A stretch of 64,000 nt of DNA from Modestobacter sp. VKM Ac-2986 (GTDB lineage: Bacteria; Actinomycetota; Actinomycetes; Mycobacteriales; Geodermatophilaceae): assembly GCF_026967795.1 (NCBI RefSeq), contig NZ_JAPVBH010000002.1:1-64000 (forward strand). The letters run 5' to 3'. This document shows, piece by piece, positions 53,612 to 62,823 of this stretch (positions are counted from its first letter, which is position 1; each line of letters starts with the position of its first letter). The position numbers and the translations under genes are program-made. Below the pieces are notes generated by a model, which saw nothing but the letters and a program-made list of their open reading frames with translations, was not told where the DNA came from and searched no databases.

Positions 53612-54187
53612 TCACCTCGCCCGGCTGAGCCGGCGGAAGGTCGGCCCGGGCGGCGGGGGCACCTCCACCCCGGTGGCCCGACGGCGGCGCAGCTCCAGCG
53701 CCAGGCTCTGCTCGCCGCGGGCCATCGCCCAGCGGTGGTTGGCGGCGAACGCCGGGCGCAGCAGCCAGCTCAGCCGGGCCAGCAGCGGTTTGGCCGCCGC
53801 CACCGACCAGTCGTAGGTGATCACCACCTCGGGCCCGTCGGGGACGAACGTCCAGCGGCCGGAGCCGACCAGGTCACCGGCCGCGGACAGGGCGAAGCCG
53901 GTGTCGGTCATCGTCTCGGTGATCGTCAGCGTCCAGCGCAGCGTGTAGGGCAGCCAGCCGGTGGTGGACAGCTCCACGCTGCGGCCCACGCCGTCCGTAC
54001 GGCCGTCGGCGACCGGCACGACGGCGAGGTACACCGAGGGCCACCAGCGGGTCAGCGACCCCGGGTCGCTGAGCACCGCCTGCACCTCGGCCACGGTGCC
54101 GGCCACCCGCCAGGTGCTGCGGAACCGGTAGGACGGCGCAGGACGGGGCACCACCCGAGCCTGCTCACCTCCGCGGCGGATGTCCAC
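53612..54187 (-). CDS. SRPBCC-family (polyketide cyclase-like) protein
   Basis: The 191-residue product has the START/SRPBCC pattern: FRSTWRVAGTVAEVQAVLSD and LTRWWPSVYLAV, then several strands and a long C-terminal helix. It would bind a hydrophobic ligand; no catalytic function can be inferred. The start is a GTG at 54187; a later GTG at about codon 12 is possible. The tail VEVPPPPGPTFRRLSRAR is Pro-rich. Confidence 0.78.
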   Translation of the reverse strand: MDIRRGGEQARVVPRPAPSYRFRSTWRVAGTVAEVQAVLSDPGSLTRWWPSVYLAVVPVADGRTDGVGRSVELSTTGWLPYTLRWTLTITETMTDTGFALSAAGDLVGSGRWTFVPDGPEVVITYDWSVAAAKPLLARLSWLLRPAFAANHRWAMARGEQSLALELRRRRATGVEVPPPPGPTFRRLSRAR

Positions 54188-54330
54188 GTGGGAGCCGGTG
54201 GGTGTCCCAGGTCGCGCGGGAGTGCCCCGACGGGGTGATCAAGACGAGACCGTCCGGTGACGATGCACGTGGCATGAGGACCGCCGTCGCGACCACGACG
54301 GCCCCTCCGCCAGCCCGAGGACGGTCCACC

Positions 54331-56634
54331 GTGATGAGCTCCCCCCGCGTCGAGACGGTGCTGCGCGCTGCCCTGCAGCGGCTGCACCCGCCCGCCGAGC
54401 TGGTCGAGCACACCCGGTGGCTGTTCTGCCTGGCCAGCATCGCCTCCGTCGGGCTGACCAGCCTCACCGTGCTCTCCGGCGACGTCACCGGCTGGTCGTT
54501 CGCGCTGGCCACGGTCGCGGCGGTCACCTTCGTGGTCTCCTGGCTGCACCGCTACCGCCGCCGCCGGGCGCCGCTGCCCGCCGACCTGGCCGACCTGCTG
54601 GCGCTGGCGCTCTTCGCCGCCGCCTGCCCGCGGCCGGTGCTCGCCCTCGGGGTCGCCTTCCCCGCCGTCTGGTACCGGGCCGTCTACGGCGACACCCGCC
54701 GCATCGTGGCCTACGGGCTGGGCGTCTGCCTCGCGCTCACCTGCGGTCTGCAGCTGTGGTCGGCCGTCCCCGGGCACGGCGCCCAGCTCGCCGCCGCCGC
54801 CGTCCTGGGCAACCTCCCGGTGCTGCTGCTGACCGTCTTCGTCGTCCGTCACCTGGCCGTGGGCCTGTTCGAGCGGGAGCACACCCGGGCCCGCGACACC
54901 GCCCTGGCCGCGCTGGGCGGGCAGCTGCTCGGCGTCACCGACCGGTCGGCGATCCTGCGGACGGCGTGGGCGACCGCCGAGGCCGTGTGCGCGGCGACTC
55001 CTGGCCTGCGCACGGCGGTGCTGGCCCGCGACGGCGACGTCCTGCGGGTGCACGGCGCCGCCGGTGAGTTCCTCCGCCGGCCCACGACCCTGCCCGGCGA
55101 CCTGCTGTCCGACGAGGACCCGGACCCCCAGCGGGTGGTGCCGCCCACCGCCCTGGTGCTCAGCTCGGGTGTCCGCGGCGAGTGGCTGGGCCTGCCGATG
55201 CCGGACTCCCCCGGCGGCTACATGCTGCTCGGTGGCCACCCCACGGTGCCCGGCGACGCGGTGCTCGCCGTCCAGTCGATGCTCAACCAGGTCGCGCTCG
55301 CCCTGCGCACCAGCAGCGCCCACCGTGAGCTGCGTGCCCAGGCGCTGACCGACCGCCTCACCGGCCTGGCCAACCGGACGGCCTTCTCCGCCGCGGTGGA
55401 CGCGGCACTGGCCGACGCGGACTCCGAGGCGTGGGTGCTCTTCCTCGACCTGGACGACTTCAAGGTCGTCAACGACACCCTCGGCCACCTGGCCGGCGAC
55501 CGGCTGCTGGCCCACCTGGGCTGCGAGCTGACCGGAGCGCTGCGCGCCGAGGACCTCTGCGCCCGGCTGGGCGGGGACGAGTTCGCCGTCCTGCTGCGCG
55601 GCGCCGGCGAGGCCGAGGCCCGCCGGATCGGCCAGCGCATCGTGGAGACGATCTCCACGCCCGTGGAGCTCGGCGAGGGCCTGGCCCGGATCGGGGCCAG
55701 CATCGGGGCGACCCGGCTGCAGCCCGGCTCCACCGAGACGCTGGTGGTGCACCAGGCCGACGTGGCCATGTACGCGGCCAAGTCCGCGGGCAAGAACCGC
55801 GTGCACTTCTTCCACCCGGGGATGCTCCAGCTCGAGGCCGCCGCCGAGGCCGAGGCGGAGCTGCGCGCTGCGGTGGACGGCGGCGAGCTCGTGCTGGCCT
55901 ACCAGCCCGTGGTCGCGGCCGGCGACGGCCGCTGCACCGCCGTCGAGGCGCTCGTCCGCTGGGCGCACCCCGAGCGCGGGCTGCTGGGGCCCGACCAGTT
56001 CCTGGCGCTGGCCGAGGAGACCGGCGCGATCGTGCCGCTGGGCGAGTTCGTCGTCCGCCGGGTCTGCGCCGACGCCGCCCGCTGGGCGCAGGAGGGCCAC
56101 CCGGTCGCCGTCCACGTCAACGCCTCCCCCACCCAGCTGGCGCACCCGCGGTTCGTGGAGCTGGTGCGGGAGTCGCTGGCCACGACCGGACTGGCCCCCG
56201 GCCGGCTGGTGGTCGAGGTGACCGAGACGACGGTGCTGGACTCCCCCGTGGTCGCCGCGACGCTGGACGCGCTGGTGGCCCTGGGCGTGGGCATCGCGCT
56301 CGACGACTTCGGCACCGGGTACTCGGCGCTGACCACGCTGCGCAGCCTGCCGATCGGCATCGTGAAGATCGACCGGTCCTTCGTGGCCGGGGTGCTCACC
56401 CAGGCCGCCGATCAGGCCGTGGTCGAGGCGATCGTGCAGATGGCCTCCCGGCTGGGCCTGCAGACCGTCGCCGAGGGCGTGGAGTCCGTCGAGCAGCAGG
56501 ACGTCCTGGAGCGCGCCGGCATCGACTCGCTGCAGGGCTACCTGTACCTCCCACCGGCCCCGGCGGCGGAGTTCACCGCCTGGCTGGCCGACAACCGGCG
56601 CCGCTCCTCGACCGGGGAGCTCACCCCCGCCTGA
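54331..56634 (+). CDS. Membrane-bound GGDEF-EAL cyclic-di-GMP protein
   Basis: About 767 residues. The N-terminus has five to six helices (MASE-like, residues about 25-185), followed by a degenerate GAF-like region (about 195-335). The GGDEF domain has the intact GGDEF motif at 414-418, and the EAL domain has E539-A-L, VNASP, EVTET, DDFGTGYSAL, KIDRSF and AEGVES. All key EAL residues are present. It may synthesise and degrade cyclic-di-GMP in response to a membrane signal. The start at the GTG of 54331 follows GAGGA; an in-frame ATG at 54202 is less likely. Confidence 0.9.
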   Translation: MMSSPRVETVLRAALQRLHPPAELVEHTRWLFCLASIASVGLTSLTVLSGDVTGWSFALATVAAVTFVVSWLHRYRRRRAPLPADLADLLALALFAAACPRPVLALGVAFPAVWYRAVYGDTRRIVAYGLGVCLALTCGLQLWSAVPGHGAQLAAAAVLGNLPVLLLTVFVVRHLAVGLFEREHTRARDTALAALGGQLLGVTDRSAILRTAWATAEAVCAATPGLRTAVLARDGDVLRVHGAAGEFLRRPTTLPGDLLSDEDPDPQRVVPPTALVLSSGVRGEWLGLPMPDSPGGYMLLGGHPTVPGDAVLAVQSMLNQVALALRTSSAHRELRAQALTDRLTGLANRTAFSAAVDAALADADSEAWVLFLDLDDFKVVNDTLGHLAGDRLLAHLGCELTGALRAEDLCARLGGDEFAVLLRGAGEAEARRIGQRIVETISTPVELGEGLARIGASIGATRLQPGSTETLVVHQADVAMYAAKSAGKNRVHFFHPGMLQLEAAAEAEAELRAAVDGGELVLAYQPVVAAGDGRCTAVEALVRWAHPERGLLGPDQFLALAEETGAIVPLGEFVVRRVCADAARWAQEGHPVAVHVNASPTQLAHPRFVELVRESLATTGLAPGRLVVEVTETTVLDSPVVAATLDALVALGVGIALDDFGTGYSALTTLRSLPIGIVKIDRSFVAGVLTQAADQAVVEAIVQMASRLGLQTVAEGVESVEQQDVLERAGIDSLQGYLYLPPAPAAEFTAWLADNRRRSSTGELTPA

Positions 56635-56678
56635 CCGGTGGGCACCGGGCGCTGTGACACCCTCGCGGCGATGCGGGC

Positions 56679-57452
56679 ATGACGGTGTGGGAGATGGTCG
56701 CGGTCGCCGCCGCCGGGCTGGCGGCGGGCAGCATCAACGCCGTCGTCGGGTCCGGCACCCTGGTGACCTTCCCGGTGCTGCTGGCCGTCGGGCTGCCGCC
56801 GGTGACCGCCACGGTCTCCAACTCCCTCGGCCTGGTGCCCGGCAACCTCACCGGCGCGATCGGCTACCGGCGCGAGCTGGCCGGGCAGCGCGGGCTGCTG
56901 CTGCGCCTGCTGCCGGCCTCGGTGCTCGGTGCGCTGACCGGGGCGTTCCTGCTGCTGCACCTGCCGGCGTCGGCGTTCGAGACGGTCGTGCCGGGCCTGG
57001 TCGGGCTCGCCGTCGTGCTGGTTGCCGTCCAGCCGTGGCTGCAGCGCAGGCTGCGCACCCGTCCGGCCGGTGGACCCGGCGGTGTCCGGGGCGCGCGGCT
57101 GGCCGGGCTGCTCGCCGGCGCCTACGCCACCGGCACCTACGGCGGGTACTTCGCCGCCAGCCAGGGCGTGCTGCAGGTCGGCGTCTTCGGGCTGCTGCTG
57201 CGCGAGCCGTTGCAGCGGCTCAACGCGATCAAGAACGTGCTCACCCTGGGCGTGAACGCCGTAGCCGCCCTGGCCTACGTCGTGGTGGCCACCGACCGGA
57301 TCGACTGGCGTGCGGCCGGGCTGGTCGCCGGCGGCTCACTGGTCGGCGGGCACCTGGGCGCGGCCTACGGACGCCGGCTGCCCGCCACGGTGCTGCGGAC
57401 GGCGATCGTCGTCCTGGGCCTGGTGGCGATCGGGGTGCTGGTCAGCCGGTGA
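56679..57452 (+). CDS. TauE/SafE-family membrane transporter, first of a tandem pair
   Basis: The 257-residue product has about eight helices in two internally repeated halves. It has the family motifs GSINAVVGSGTLVTFPVLLA near the N-terminus and AGAYATGTYGGYFAASQGVL in the second half. Family members export sulfite or organosulfonates. The next gene overlaps by four bases and is the same length, so the two may form a heteromeric transporter. Confidence 0.87.
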   Translation: MTVWEMVAVAAAGLAAGSINAVVGSGTLVTFPVLLAVGLPPVTATVSNSLGLVPGNLTGAIGYRRELAGQRGLLLRLLPASVLGALTGAFLLLHLPASAFETVVPGLVGLAVVLVAVQPWLQRRLRTRPAGGPGGVRGARLAGLLAGAYATGTYGGYFAASQGVLQVGVFGLLLREPLQRLNAIKNVLTLGVNAVAALAYVVVATDRIDWRAAGLVAGGSLVGGHLGAAYGRRLPATVLRTAIVVLGLVAIGVLVSR

Positions 57453-58222
57453 GCGTGCTCGAGTTCGCCCTCCTCGTCCTCGCCGGGACCGGCGCCGGCC
57501 TGACCGGCAGCATCGCCGGGCTGGCCTCGCTGATCAGCTACCCGGCGCTGCTGGCCACCGGGCTGTCCCCCGTGTCGGCGAACGTGACCAACACCGTGGC
57601 CCTGGTGGCCAACGGGGTCGGCTCGGTCAGCGCCTCGGGCCCCGAGCTCGCCGGTCAGCGGAGCCGGCTGCTCCGGCTGGGCGGCGCCGGGCTCGCCGGC
57701 GGTGCGGTCGGCGCGGTCCTGCTGCTGCTCACCCCGTCCTCGGCGTTCGAGAAGGTCGTGCCCGTGCTGATCGCGGTGGCCTCGGCGGCGATCCTGGTGC
57801 AGCGCCCGGCCCGGGAGCTGGCCGCGCAGGGGGCCGCCGAGCAGGCCGCCCACCCGCACCGCGACCACTGGGGCGTGGTGCTGGGCACCTTCGCCATCTC
57901 GATCTACGGCGGCTACTTCGGCGCGGCCGCCGGGGTGCTGATGCTGGCGACGTTCCTCCTGGTCCTCGGGGTCGGCGTGCCGCAGGGCAACGCGCTGAAG
58001 AACGTCGTCCTCGGCCTGGCCAACTCGGTGGCCGCGATCGGCTACGCCCTCTTCGCCGACGTCGCCTGGCTGGCGGCGCTGCCGCTGGCGATCGGCTTCC
58101 TGATCGGGGGCCGGCTGGGCCCGCGGGTGGCCCGGCGGGTGCCGCAGGTGCTGCTGCGCCGGGTCATCGCGGTCGCCGGACTGGGCCTCGCGGTGCACCT
58201 GGGCCTCGACGCGTTCGGCTGA
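57449..58222 (+). CDS. TauE/SafE-family membrane transporter, second of a tandem pair
   Basis: The 257-residue paralogue of the preceding protein has GLTGSIAGLASLISYPALLA and SIYGGYFGAAAGVLMLATFL. The GTG at 57449 overlaps the first gene as GTGA. A conserved His-containing loop (EQAAHPHRDHWG) lies between the halves. Substrate is unknown, with sulfur anions the family default. Confidence 0.87.
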   Translation: MSVLEFALLVLAGTGAGLTGSIAGLASLISYPALLATGLSPVSANVTNTVALVANGVGSVSASGPELAGQRSRLLRLGGAGLAGGAVGAVLLLLTPSSAFEKVVPVLIAVASAAILVQRPARELAAQGAAEQAAHPHRDHWGVVLGTFAISIYGGYFGAAAGVLMLATFLLVLGVGVPQGNALKNVVLGLANSVAAIGYALFADVAWLAALPLAIGFLIGGRLGPRVARRVPQVLLRRVIAVAGLGLAVHLGLDAFG

Positions 58223-58304
58223 CCGGGCAGAGTGGTACCCGGTCCGGCCGCACCACAGGCCGGACCCGGCGTCCGCACGGGCGCCCCGACGACGGAGGAA
58301 CGAC

Positions 58305-59048
58305 ATGATCGTGCCGGGTCCGGCAGCGCAGCGCTTCGTGGCGGAGCTCGACCAGCTCCCGCCGCCGGAGCTGCGCGGCCCCGAGATGCTCGCCGTCCGG
58401 CTGGCGCGGGCTGCGGTCGCCGCGCTGCCGGTGGACGGCGCCGGGCTGAGCATCCACGACATGGAGGGGCACCGGACGCCGATCGGCGCCAGTGACCCGG
58501 TCGCGTCCCAGGCCGAACGGCTGCAGTTCACCCACGGCGACGGCCCCGCGCTGCGGGCGCACGACGACGGCGTGGCGATCGCCTTCGACCAGGCGGCGAT
58601 CGCCCGCAACTGGCCCGAGCTGCACGAGTCGCTGATCGGCGAGACCGACTTCCACGCGGTGCTCTCGGTGCCGCTGCTGCCGCCGCTGGGCCCGCTGGTG
58701 GTCCTGGACCTCTACGTCCGGGACGCAGACGCGCTGCCGGCCACCGACCGCGAGGACGTGGCCGACGTGACCATCGCGATGACCCGCGCGATGGTCGCCG
58801 CAGCCCTGGGGGCCCCGGTGCAGGAGGGCCGACGCGGCTGGTGGGACGGCCCGGACGCGCTGCGCCGGGCCCGCGTGTGGCAGGCCACCGGCATGGTCAA
58901 CGTGGGCTTCGACCTCGACACCGCCGACGCGCTCGCCGTGCTCAAGGCACACGCCTTCGCCACCGACCGGGTGGTCGACGACGTCGCCGACGACCTGGTC
59001 GCCGGCCGGATGGGCCTCGACGACCTGCACGTCCCCCGCCGGCACTGA
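58305..59048 (+). CDS. GAF-ANTAR transcription antitermination regulator
   Basis: The 247-residue product has a GAF sensor domain (about 20-165: VDGAGLSIHDMEGHRTPIGA, FHAVLSVPLLPPLGPLVVLD) and a C-terminal ANTAR RNA-binding domain (about 185-235: VWQATGMVNVGFDLDTADAL ... VVDDVADDLVAGRM). ANTAR proteins bind paired RNA hairpins to prevent termination. The ATG follows GGAGGAA. A close GAF paralogue begins at 63586. Confidence 0.88.
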   Translation: MIVPGPAAQRFVAELDQLPPPELRGPEMLAVRLARAAVAALPVDGAGLSIHDMEGHRTPIGASDPVASQAERLQFTHGDGPALRAHDDGVAIAFDQAAIARNWPELHESLIGETDFHAVLSVPLLPPLGPLVVLDLYVRDADALPATDREDVADVTIAMTRAMVAAALGAPVQEGRRGWWDGPDALRRARVWQATGMVNVGFDLDTADALAVLKAHAFATDRVVDDVADDLVAGRMGLDDLHVPRRH

Positions 59049-59067
59049 ACCGGTCGAGGGCCGGCAG

Positions 59068-59101
59068 CGGCCCGGCCGGCGTCGTGGCGCCGGCCGGGCC
59101 G
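59068..59101. terminator. Bidirectional terminator hairpin
   Basis: CGGCCCGGCCGGCG (59068-59081) and CGCCGGCCGGGCCG (59088-59101) are a perfect 14-bp inverted repeat with a six-base loop, between the convergent GAF-ANTAR gene and the membrane protein gene ending at 59106. Confidence 0.75.
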
Positions 59102-59105
59102 GGGG

Positions 59106-59795
59106 TCAGCTGCCGCTGGTGACGTAGGCGCTGAGCAGCAGCGAGAACGCGCTGGCGGTGATCAGCAGCCGGGCCGGGGTGAGCCCGTTGAGCAGGCCGG
59201 CGATCATCCCGGCGTTGGCCGACCGGGCCTCCACGGCCTGGGTGCCGCGGCGCAGCAGCCGCACCTCGTCGGCCAGCAGCGTGCCGCCGGCACCGAGCAG
59301 GGCCAGCCCGAGGACGACGAACACCAGCGCCATCCGCTGGTCGAAGGTCTCCGCCGACGAGGCCAGGAACGCCACCACGACCAGGCCCAGCAGCAGCCCG
59401 ATCGCCGCGCCGGCCACCGGCGCCCAGGGGCCCATCCGGATCATCTGGTCCGGCCGCGGCATCCGCGGGCGCGGCCGCGAGCGGGCCTCCACCGGCGTCG
59501 TCGGCTGGTGTCCCGGCGCCGGCTCGGCCACCGGCGGCTGCCCGAGCGGCGGCACCGGCTGCGAGTCGGTGGCCGCCAGGGCGTCGTGCTGCCGTGGTCC
59601 GACCAGCGGCACGCCGGGCTGGGTCAGGTGCTCGGTCCCCGGCTCGGGCACCACCGGCTGCGGCACCGGCTGGGCCGCCGGTTGCACCACCGTCTGGTCC
59701 CCGGTCCGCTGGCCGGGGACCACGGCGGTCGCCCCGGTCTCCGGTCGTCCCTGGTCGACCCGTCCGGCCGCCGCCACGTCCTGCTCGTCACTCAT
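59106..59795 (-). CDS. Membrane protein with Pro/Gln-rich cytoplasmic arm
   Basis: The 229-residue product starts with a disordered arm of about 115 residues (QPAAQPVPQPVVPEPGTEHL) and has three helices (PVAGAAIGLLLGLVVVAFLA, MALVFVVLGLALLGAGGTLL, ARLLITASAFSLLLSAYV). The ATG at 59795 follows GAGGTGA; a GTG 12 bases upstream is less likely. No family is recognised. Confidence 0.7.
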   Translation of the reverse strand: MSDEQDVAAAGRVDQGRPETGATAVVPGQRTGDQTVVQPAAQPVPQPVVPEPGTEHLTQPGVPLVGPRQHDALAATDSQPVPPLGQPPVAEPAPGHQPTTPVEARSRPRPRMPRPDQMIRMGPWAPVAGAAIGLLLGLVVVAFLASSAETFDQRMALVFVVLGLALLGAGGTLLADEVRLLRRGTQAVEARSANAGMIAGLLNGLTPARLLITASAFSLLLSAYVTSGS

Positions 59796-59874
59796 GTCTG
59801 TGATCACCTCGGGTCAGACGCTAGGTGGGTGCCCCGACACCACCGGGAGGTGGGTGGGTGTGGCGGGTGGGGCG

Positions 59875-59924
59875 GGTGCGACCCCGGCGCGGAGTGACCC
59901 TCCGTGGTCCACCGGGGTCGCACC
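59875..59924 (-). terminator. Terminator hairpin after the GH13 gene
   Basis: GGTGCGACCCCGG (59875-59887) pairs perfectly with CCGGGGTCGCACC (59912-59924), with a further GCGGAG/CTCCGT pairing inside. It lies 23 bases past the GH13 stop, upstream of the membrane protein gene on the same strand. Confidence 0.7.
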
Positions 59925-59946
59925 GTCAGAGCGCCGGACCGTGCGG

Positions 59947-61626
59947 TCAGAGCAGCCGGCGGCTGTCCTCGGCGACCACCCGCAGCCAGCGGTACCCGTA
60001 GCCCTCCAGCGCCAGCTCGACCGAGCCGTCCTCGGCCAGCGGGGTGCTGCCGACGGTGAGCAGGTCCTCCAGGCGGTGGGTGGCACCGCAGTCGGCCAGC
60101 ACCAGCGGCACGGTGCGCGGCTCGGGACCCAGGTTGTGCAGCGCGACCAGGGTGCCGTCGTCCCAGGTGCTCAGCGAGGCCAGCACCTCCGGGTGCGGCT
60201 GGCCGAGCACCTCGTAGGTGCCCCAGCCCAGCTCCGGGCACTCCCGGTAGCGGCGCACGAGCAGCCGCATGAACGACAGCAGCGAGTCCGGGTCGCGGCG
60301 CTGGTCGGCGACGTTGACGAACTCCGGGGCGAAGCCGCCCTCCACGACCGGGCCGGGCAGCTTGCCGGGCGCGGCGGACGAGAAGCCGCCGTTGGTGCCG
60401 GCGGTCCACTGCATCGGGGTGCGCACCGCCAGCCGGCCCTCGGCGGCGAGGTTCTCCCCCATGCCGATCTCCTCGCCGTAGAACAGCACCGGGGTGCCGG
60501 GCAGGGAGAACATGAGGCTGTAGACCATCCGCACCCGGCGGGGGTCGCCGGCCAGCATCGGGGGCAGCCGGCGGGTGAGGCCGCGGTCGTAGACCTGCAT
60601 GTCGGGGTCGGGGCCGAAGGCGGCGAACACCTCGGCGCGCTCGTCGTCGGAGAGCTTGTCCAGGGTGAGCTCGTCGTGGTTGCGCACGAACATGCCCCAC
60701 TGGTTGTCCGGCGACGTCGCCGGGCGGGCCATCAGGGCGTCGACCAGCGGGGCGACGTCGGAGCGGGCCAGCGACAGGTACATGGCCTGCATGGCGATGA
60801 AGTCGAACTGCATGGTCAGCTCGTCGCCGTCGGTGCCGCCGAAGAACTGCGCCTGCTGGTCGTGCGGCAGGTTCACCTCACCGAGCAGCACGCCGTCACC
60901 GGAGCGGCGGTCGACCAGCGAGCGCAGCGCCCGCAGGTACTCGTGCGGGTCGGGGAACCGCTCGGCCTCGGCCGGGTCGATGCCCTCGGTCTCCAGCAGG
61001 AACGGGACGGCGTCGACCCGGAAGCCGTCCAGGCCCAGCTGCAGCCAGAAGCCGATGACCTTGGCGATCTCGTCGCGGACCAGCGGGTTGGCGACGTTGA
61101 GGTCGGGCTGGGTCTTGTAGAACTTGTGCAGGTACCACTCCCCCGTCTTGTCGTCGATCTCCCAGATGCTGTCCTCCTTGTCCGGGAAGACGACCTGGGC
61201 GGAGGTGTCCGGCGGGGTGTCGGAGCGCCAGACGTACCAGTCCCGGTACGGGGAGTCCTTCGACCTCCGCGCGGCCTTGAACCACGGGTGCTGGTCACTG
61301 GTGTGGTTGACCACCAGGTCCGCGATCACCCGCATGCCGCGGTCCTTGGCCGTGCGGATCACCTCGACCAGGTCGCCGTGGGTCCCCAGCCGCGGGTCGA
61401 CGCCGTAGAAGTCGGTGATGTCGTAGCCGTCGTCGCGCTCGGTGGTCGGGTAGAAGGGCATCAGCCACAGGCAGGTGACGCCCAGGTCGGCCAGGTGCTC
61501 GATCCGCTGCGCCAGGCCGGCGAGGTCGCCGATCCCGTCGCCGTTCCAGTCCATGTAGGTCTCGACGTCCAGGCAGTAGACGACGGCGTTCTTCCACCAG
61601 AGGTCGGCGGTGTCGGTGATGCGCAT
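59947..61626 (-). CDS. GH13 alpha-amylase-family enzyme (trehalose synthase-like)
   Basis: A 559-residue cytoplasmic GH13 protein. The catalytic residues are D205 (GFRVDAVPF), E250 (LLGEVNL) and D318 (RNHDEL). The barrel starts VVYCLDVETYMDWNGDGIGD, close to TreS/oligo-alpha-glucosidase enzymes. The C-terminal beta domain ends LEGYGYRWLRVV. It may interconvert maltose and trehalose or hydrolyse alpha-glucosides; TreS usually starts YxxxVRSF, which is altered here. The ATG follows GAGGAG. It lies 35 bases downstream of the LLM oxidoreductase gene. Confidence 0.88.
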   Translation of the reverse strand: MRITDTADLWWKNAVVYCLDVETYMDWNGDGIGDLAGLAQRIEHLADLGVTCLWLMPFYPTTERDDGYDITDFYGVDPRLGTHGDLVEVIRTAKDRGMRVIADLVVNHTSDQHPWFKAARRSKDSPYRDWYVWRSDTPPDTSAQVVFPDKEDSIWEIDDKTGEWYLHKFYKTQPDLNVANPLVRDEIAKVIGFWLQLGLDGFRVDAVPFLLETEGIDPAEAERFPDPHEYLRALRSLVDRRSGDGVLLGEVNLPHDQQAQFFGGTDGDELTMQFDFIAMQAMYLSLARSDVAPLVDALMARPATSPDNQWGMFVRNHDELTLDKLSDDERAEVFAAFGPDPDMQVYDRGLTRRLPPMLAGDPRRVRMVYSLMFSLPGTPVLFYGEEIGMGENLAAEGRLAVRTPMQWTAGTNGGFSSAAPGKLPGPVVEGGFAPEFVNVADQRRDPDSLLSFMRLLVRRYRECPELGWGTYEVLGQPHPEVLASLSTWDDGTLVALHNLGPEPRTVPLVLADCGATHRLEDLLTVGSTPLAEDGSVELALEGYGYRWLRVVAEDSRRLL

Positions 61627-61661
61627 GTCGCTCCTCTTCTCGGGGCGGGTGGGAGCGGAGG

Positions 61662-62711
61662 TCAGGGCAGGACGGCGGGCTGCGGCGTCTGGTGCGGGCG
61701 CAGCGGGTCGGCCGGGCCGGGCGGGTCGATGGCGACCGCCGGCGCCGGCGCGGTGACGTCGAGCTGGGGCAGCACGTGCTCGCCGAAGGCGTCCAGGAAC
61801 GGGACCTGCTCCTTGGGCACGTGGTGCAGGTAGACCTGGTCGAAGCCGAGCTCGACGTACTCTTGGATCCAGGCCGTGTGCTGGCCCAGGTCGCTGGAGA
61901 TGCGCACGGCGTCGTGCATGTCCTCGGGCCGCACGAACGTGCTGGCCTGGTCGAAGGCGTGGGTCGTGTCGAGGTCCCAGCACAGCGGCGGCGGGAAGAC
62001 GTTGCTGCGCCACTGGTCGTGGGCCAGGGCGAGCGCCCGGTCGCCGTCGGGGTCGTAGGAGACGTGCACCTGGATGGTGAGCGAGCCCTGGCCGCCGGCG
62101 TCGCGGTAGGCGTCGATCACCTCGCGCAGCTTCTCGTGCGGCTGGTTGATCGTGACCAGGCCGTCGGCCCACTCGGCGTGCCTCGCCGCGGTCTTCGCGC
62201 TGACGGCGGGGGCGATGAGCGCGGGCTGCTGCTCGGGCAGCGTCCAGATCCGGGCGCGGTCGACGGTGACCAGGCCCTCGTGGCTGACCTCCTCGCCGGC
62301 CAGCAGCGCACGGATGACGTCCACGCACTCGCGCAGCCGGGCGTCGCGCAGCTCCTTGTTCGGCCAGACGTGCCCGGTGACGTGCTCGTTCATCGCCTCA
62401 CCCGACCCCAGCGCGACCCAGAACCGGCCCGGGAACATCGAGCCCAGGGTCGCGATCGCCTGGGCGATGATCACCGGGTGGTACCGCTGGCCGGGGGCGT
62501 TGACCGCACCGAAGGGCAGGTTCGTCGTCGCCAGCGCCGCGCCCAGCCAGGACCAGGCGAACCCCGAGTGGCCCTGCCGCTCGTTCCACGGCTCGAGGTG
62601 GTCGGAGCACATGGCGGCGGTGAAGCCCACCTGCTCGGCGTGCTGGACCGCGCGCAGCAGGTCCGAGGGGTGCACCTGCTCGTGGGAGTTGTGGAAGCCG
62701 ATCACCGTCAT
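61662..62711 (-). CDS. LLM-class flavin/F420-dependent oxidoreductase
   Basis: The 349-residue TIM-barrel luciferase-like protein has MTVIGFHNSHEQVHPSDLLR, TAAMCSDHLEPWNERQGHSG and GRFWVALGSGEAMNEHV. It resembles the TIGR03885 group (a possibly non-F420 flavin oxidoreductase) that I recall occurring beside GH13 enzymes. The substrate is unknown. It is the first gene of a two-gene unit with the GH13 gene. Confidence 0.85.
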   Translation of the reverse strand: MTVIGFHNSHEQVHPSDLLRAVQHAEQVGFTAAMCSDHLEPWNERQGHSGFAWSWLGAALATTNLPFGAVNAPGQRYHPVIIAQAIATLGSMFPGRFWVALGSGEAMNEHVTGHVWPNKELRDARLRECVDVIRALLAGEEVSHEGLVTVDRARIWTLPEQQPALIAPAVSAKTAARHAEWADGLVTINQPHEKLREVIDAYRDAGGQGSLTIQVHVSYDPDGDRALALAHDQWRSNVFPPPLCWDLDTTHAFDQASTFVRPEDMHDAVRISSDLGQHTAWIQEYVELGFDQVYLHHVPKEQVPFLDAFGEHVLPQLDVTAPAPAVAIDPPGPADPLRPHQTPQPAVLP

Positions 62712-62823
62712 GGGGCATGCCTACCCGGCGCGGTGATCATCCGCAGACTCTGGTGCACCGCGCAACGACCAGGCCGGTGGTGCCCCGACGGACGGGACGT
62801 GACGGGCGGGGCAGGATCGCGGC

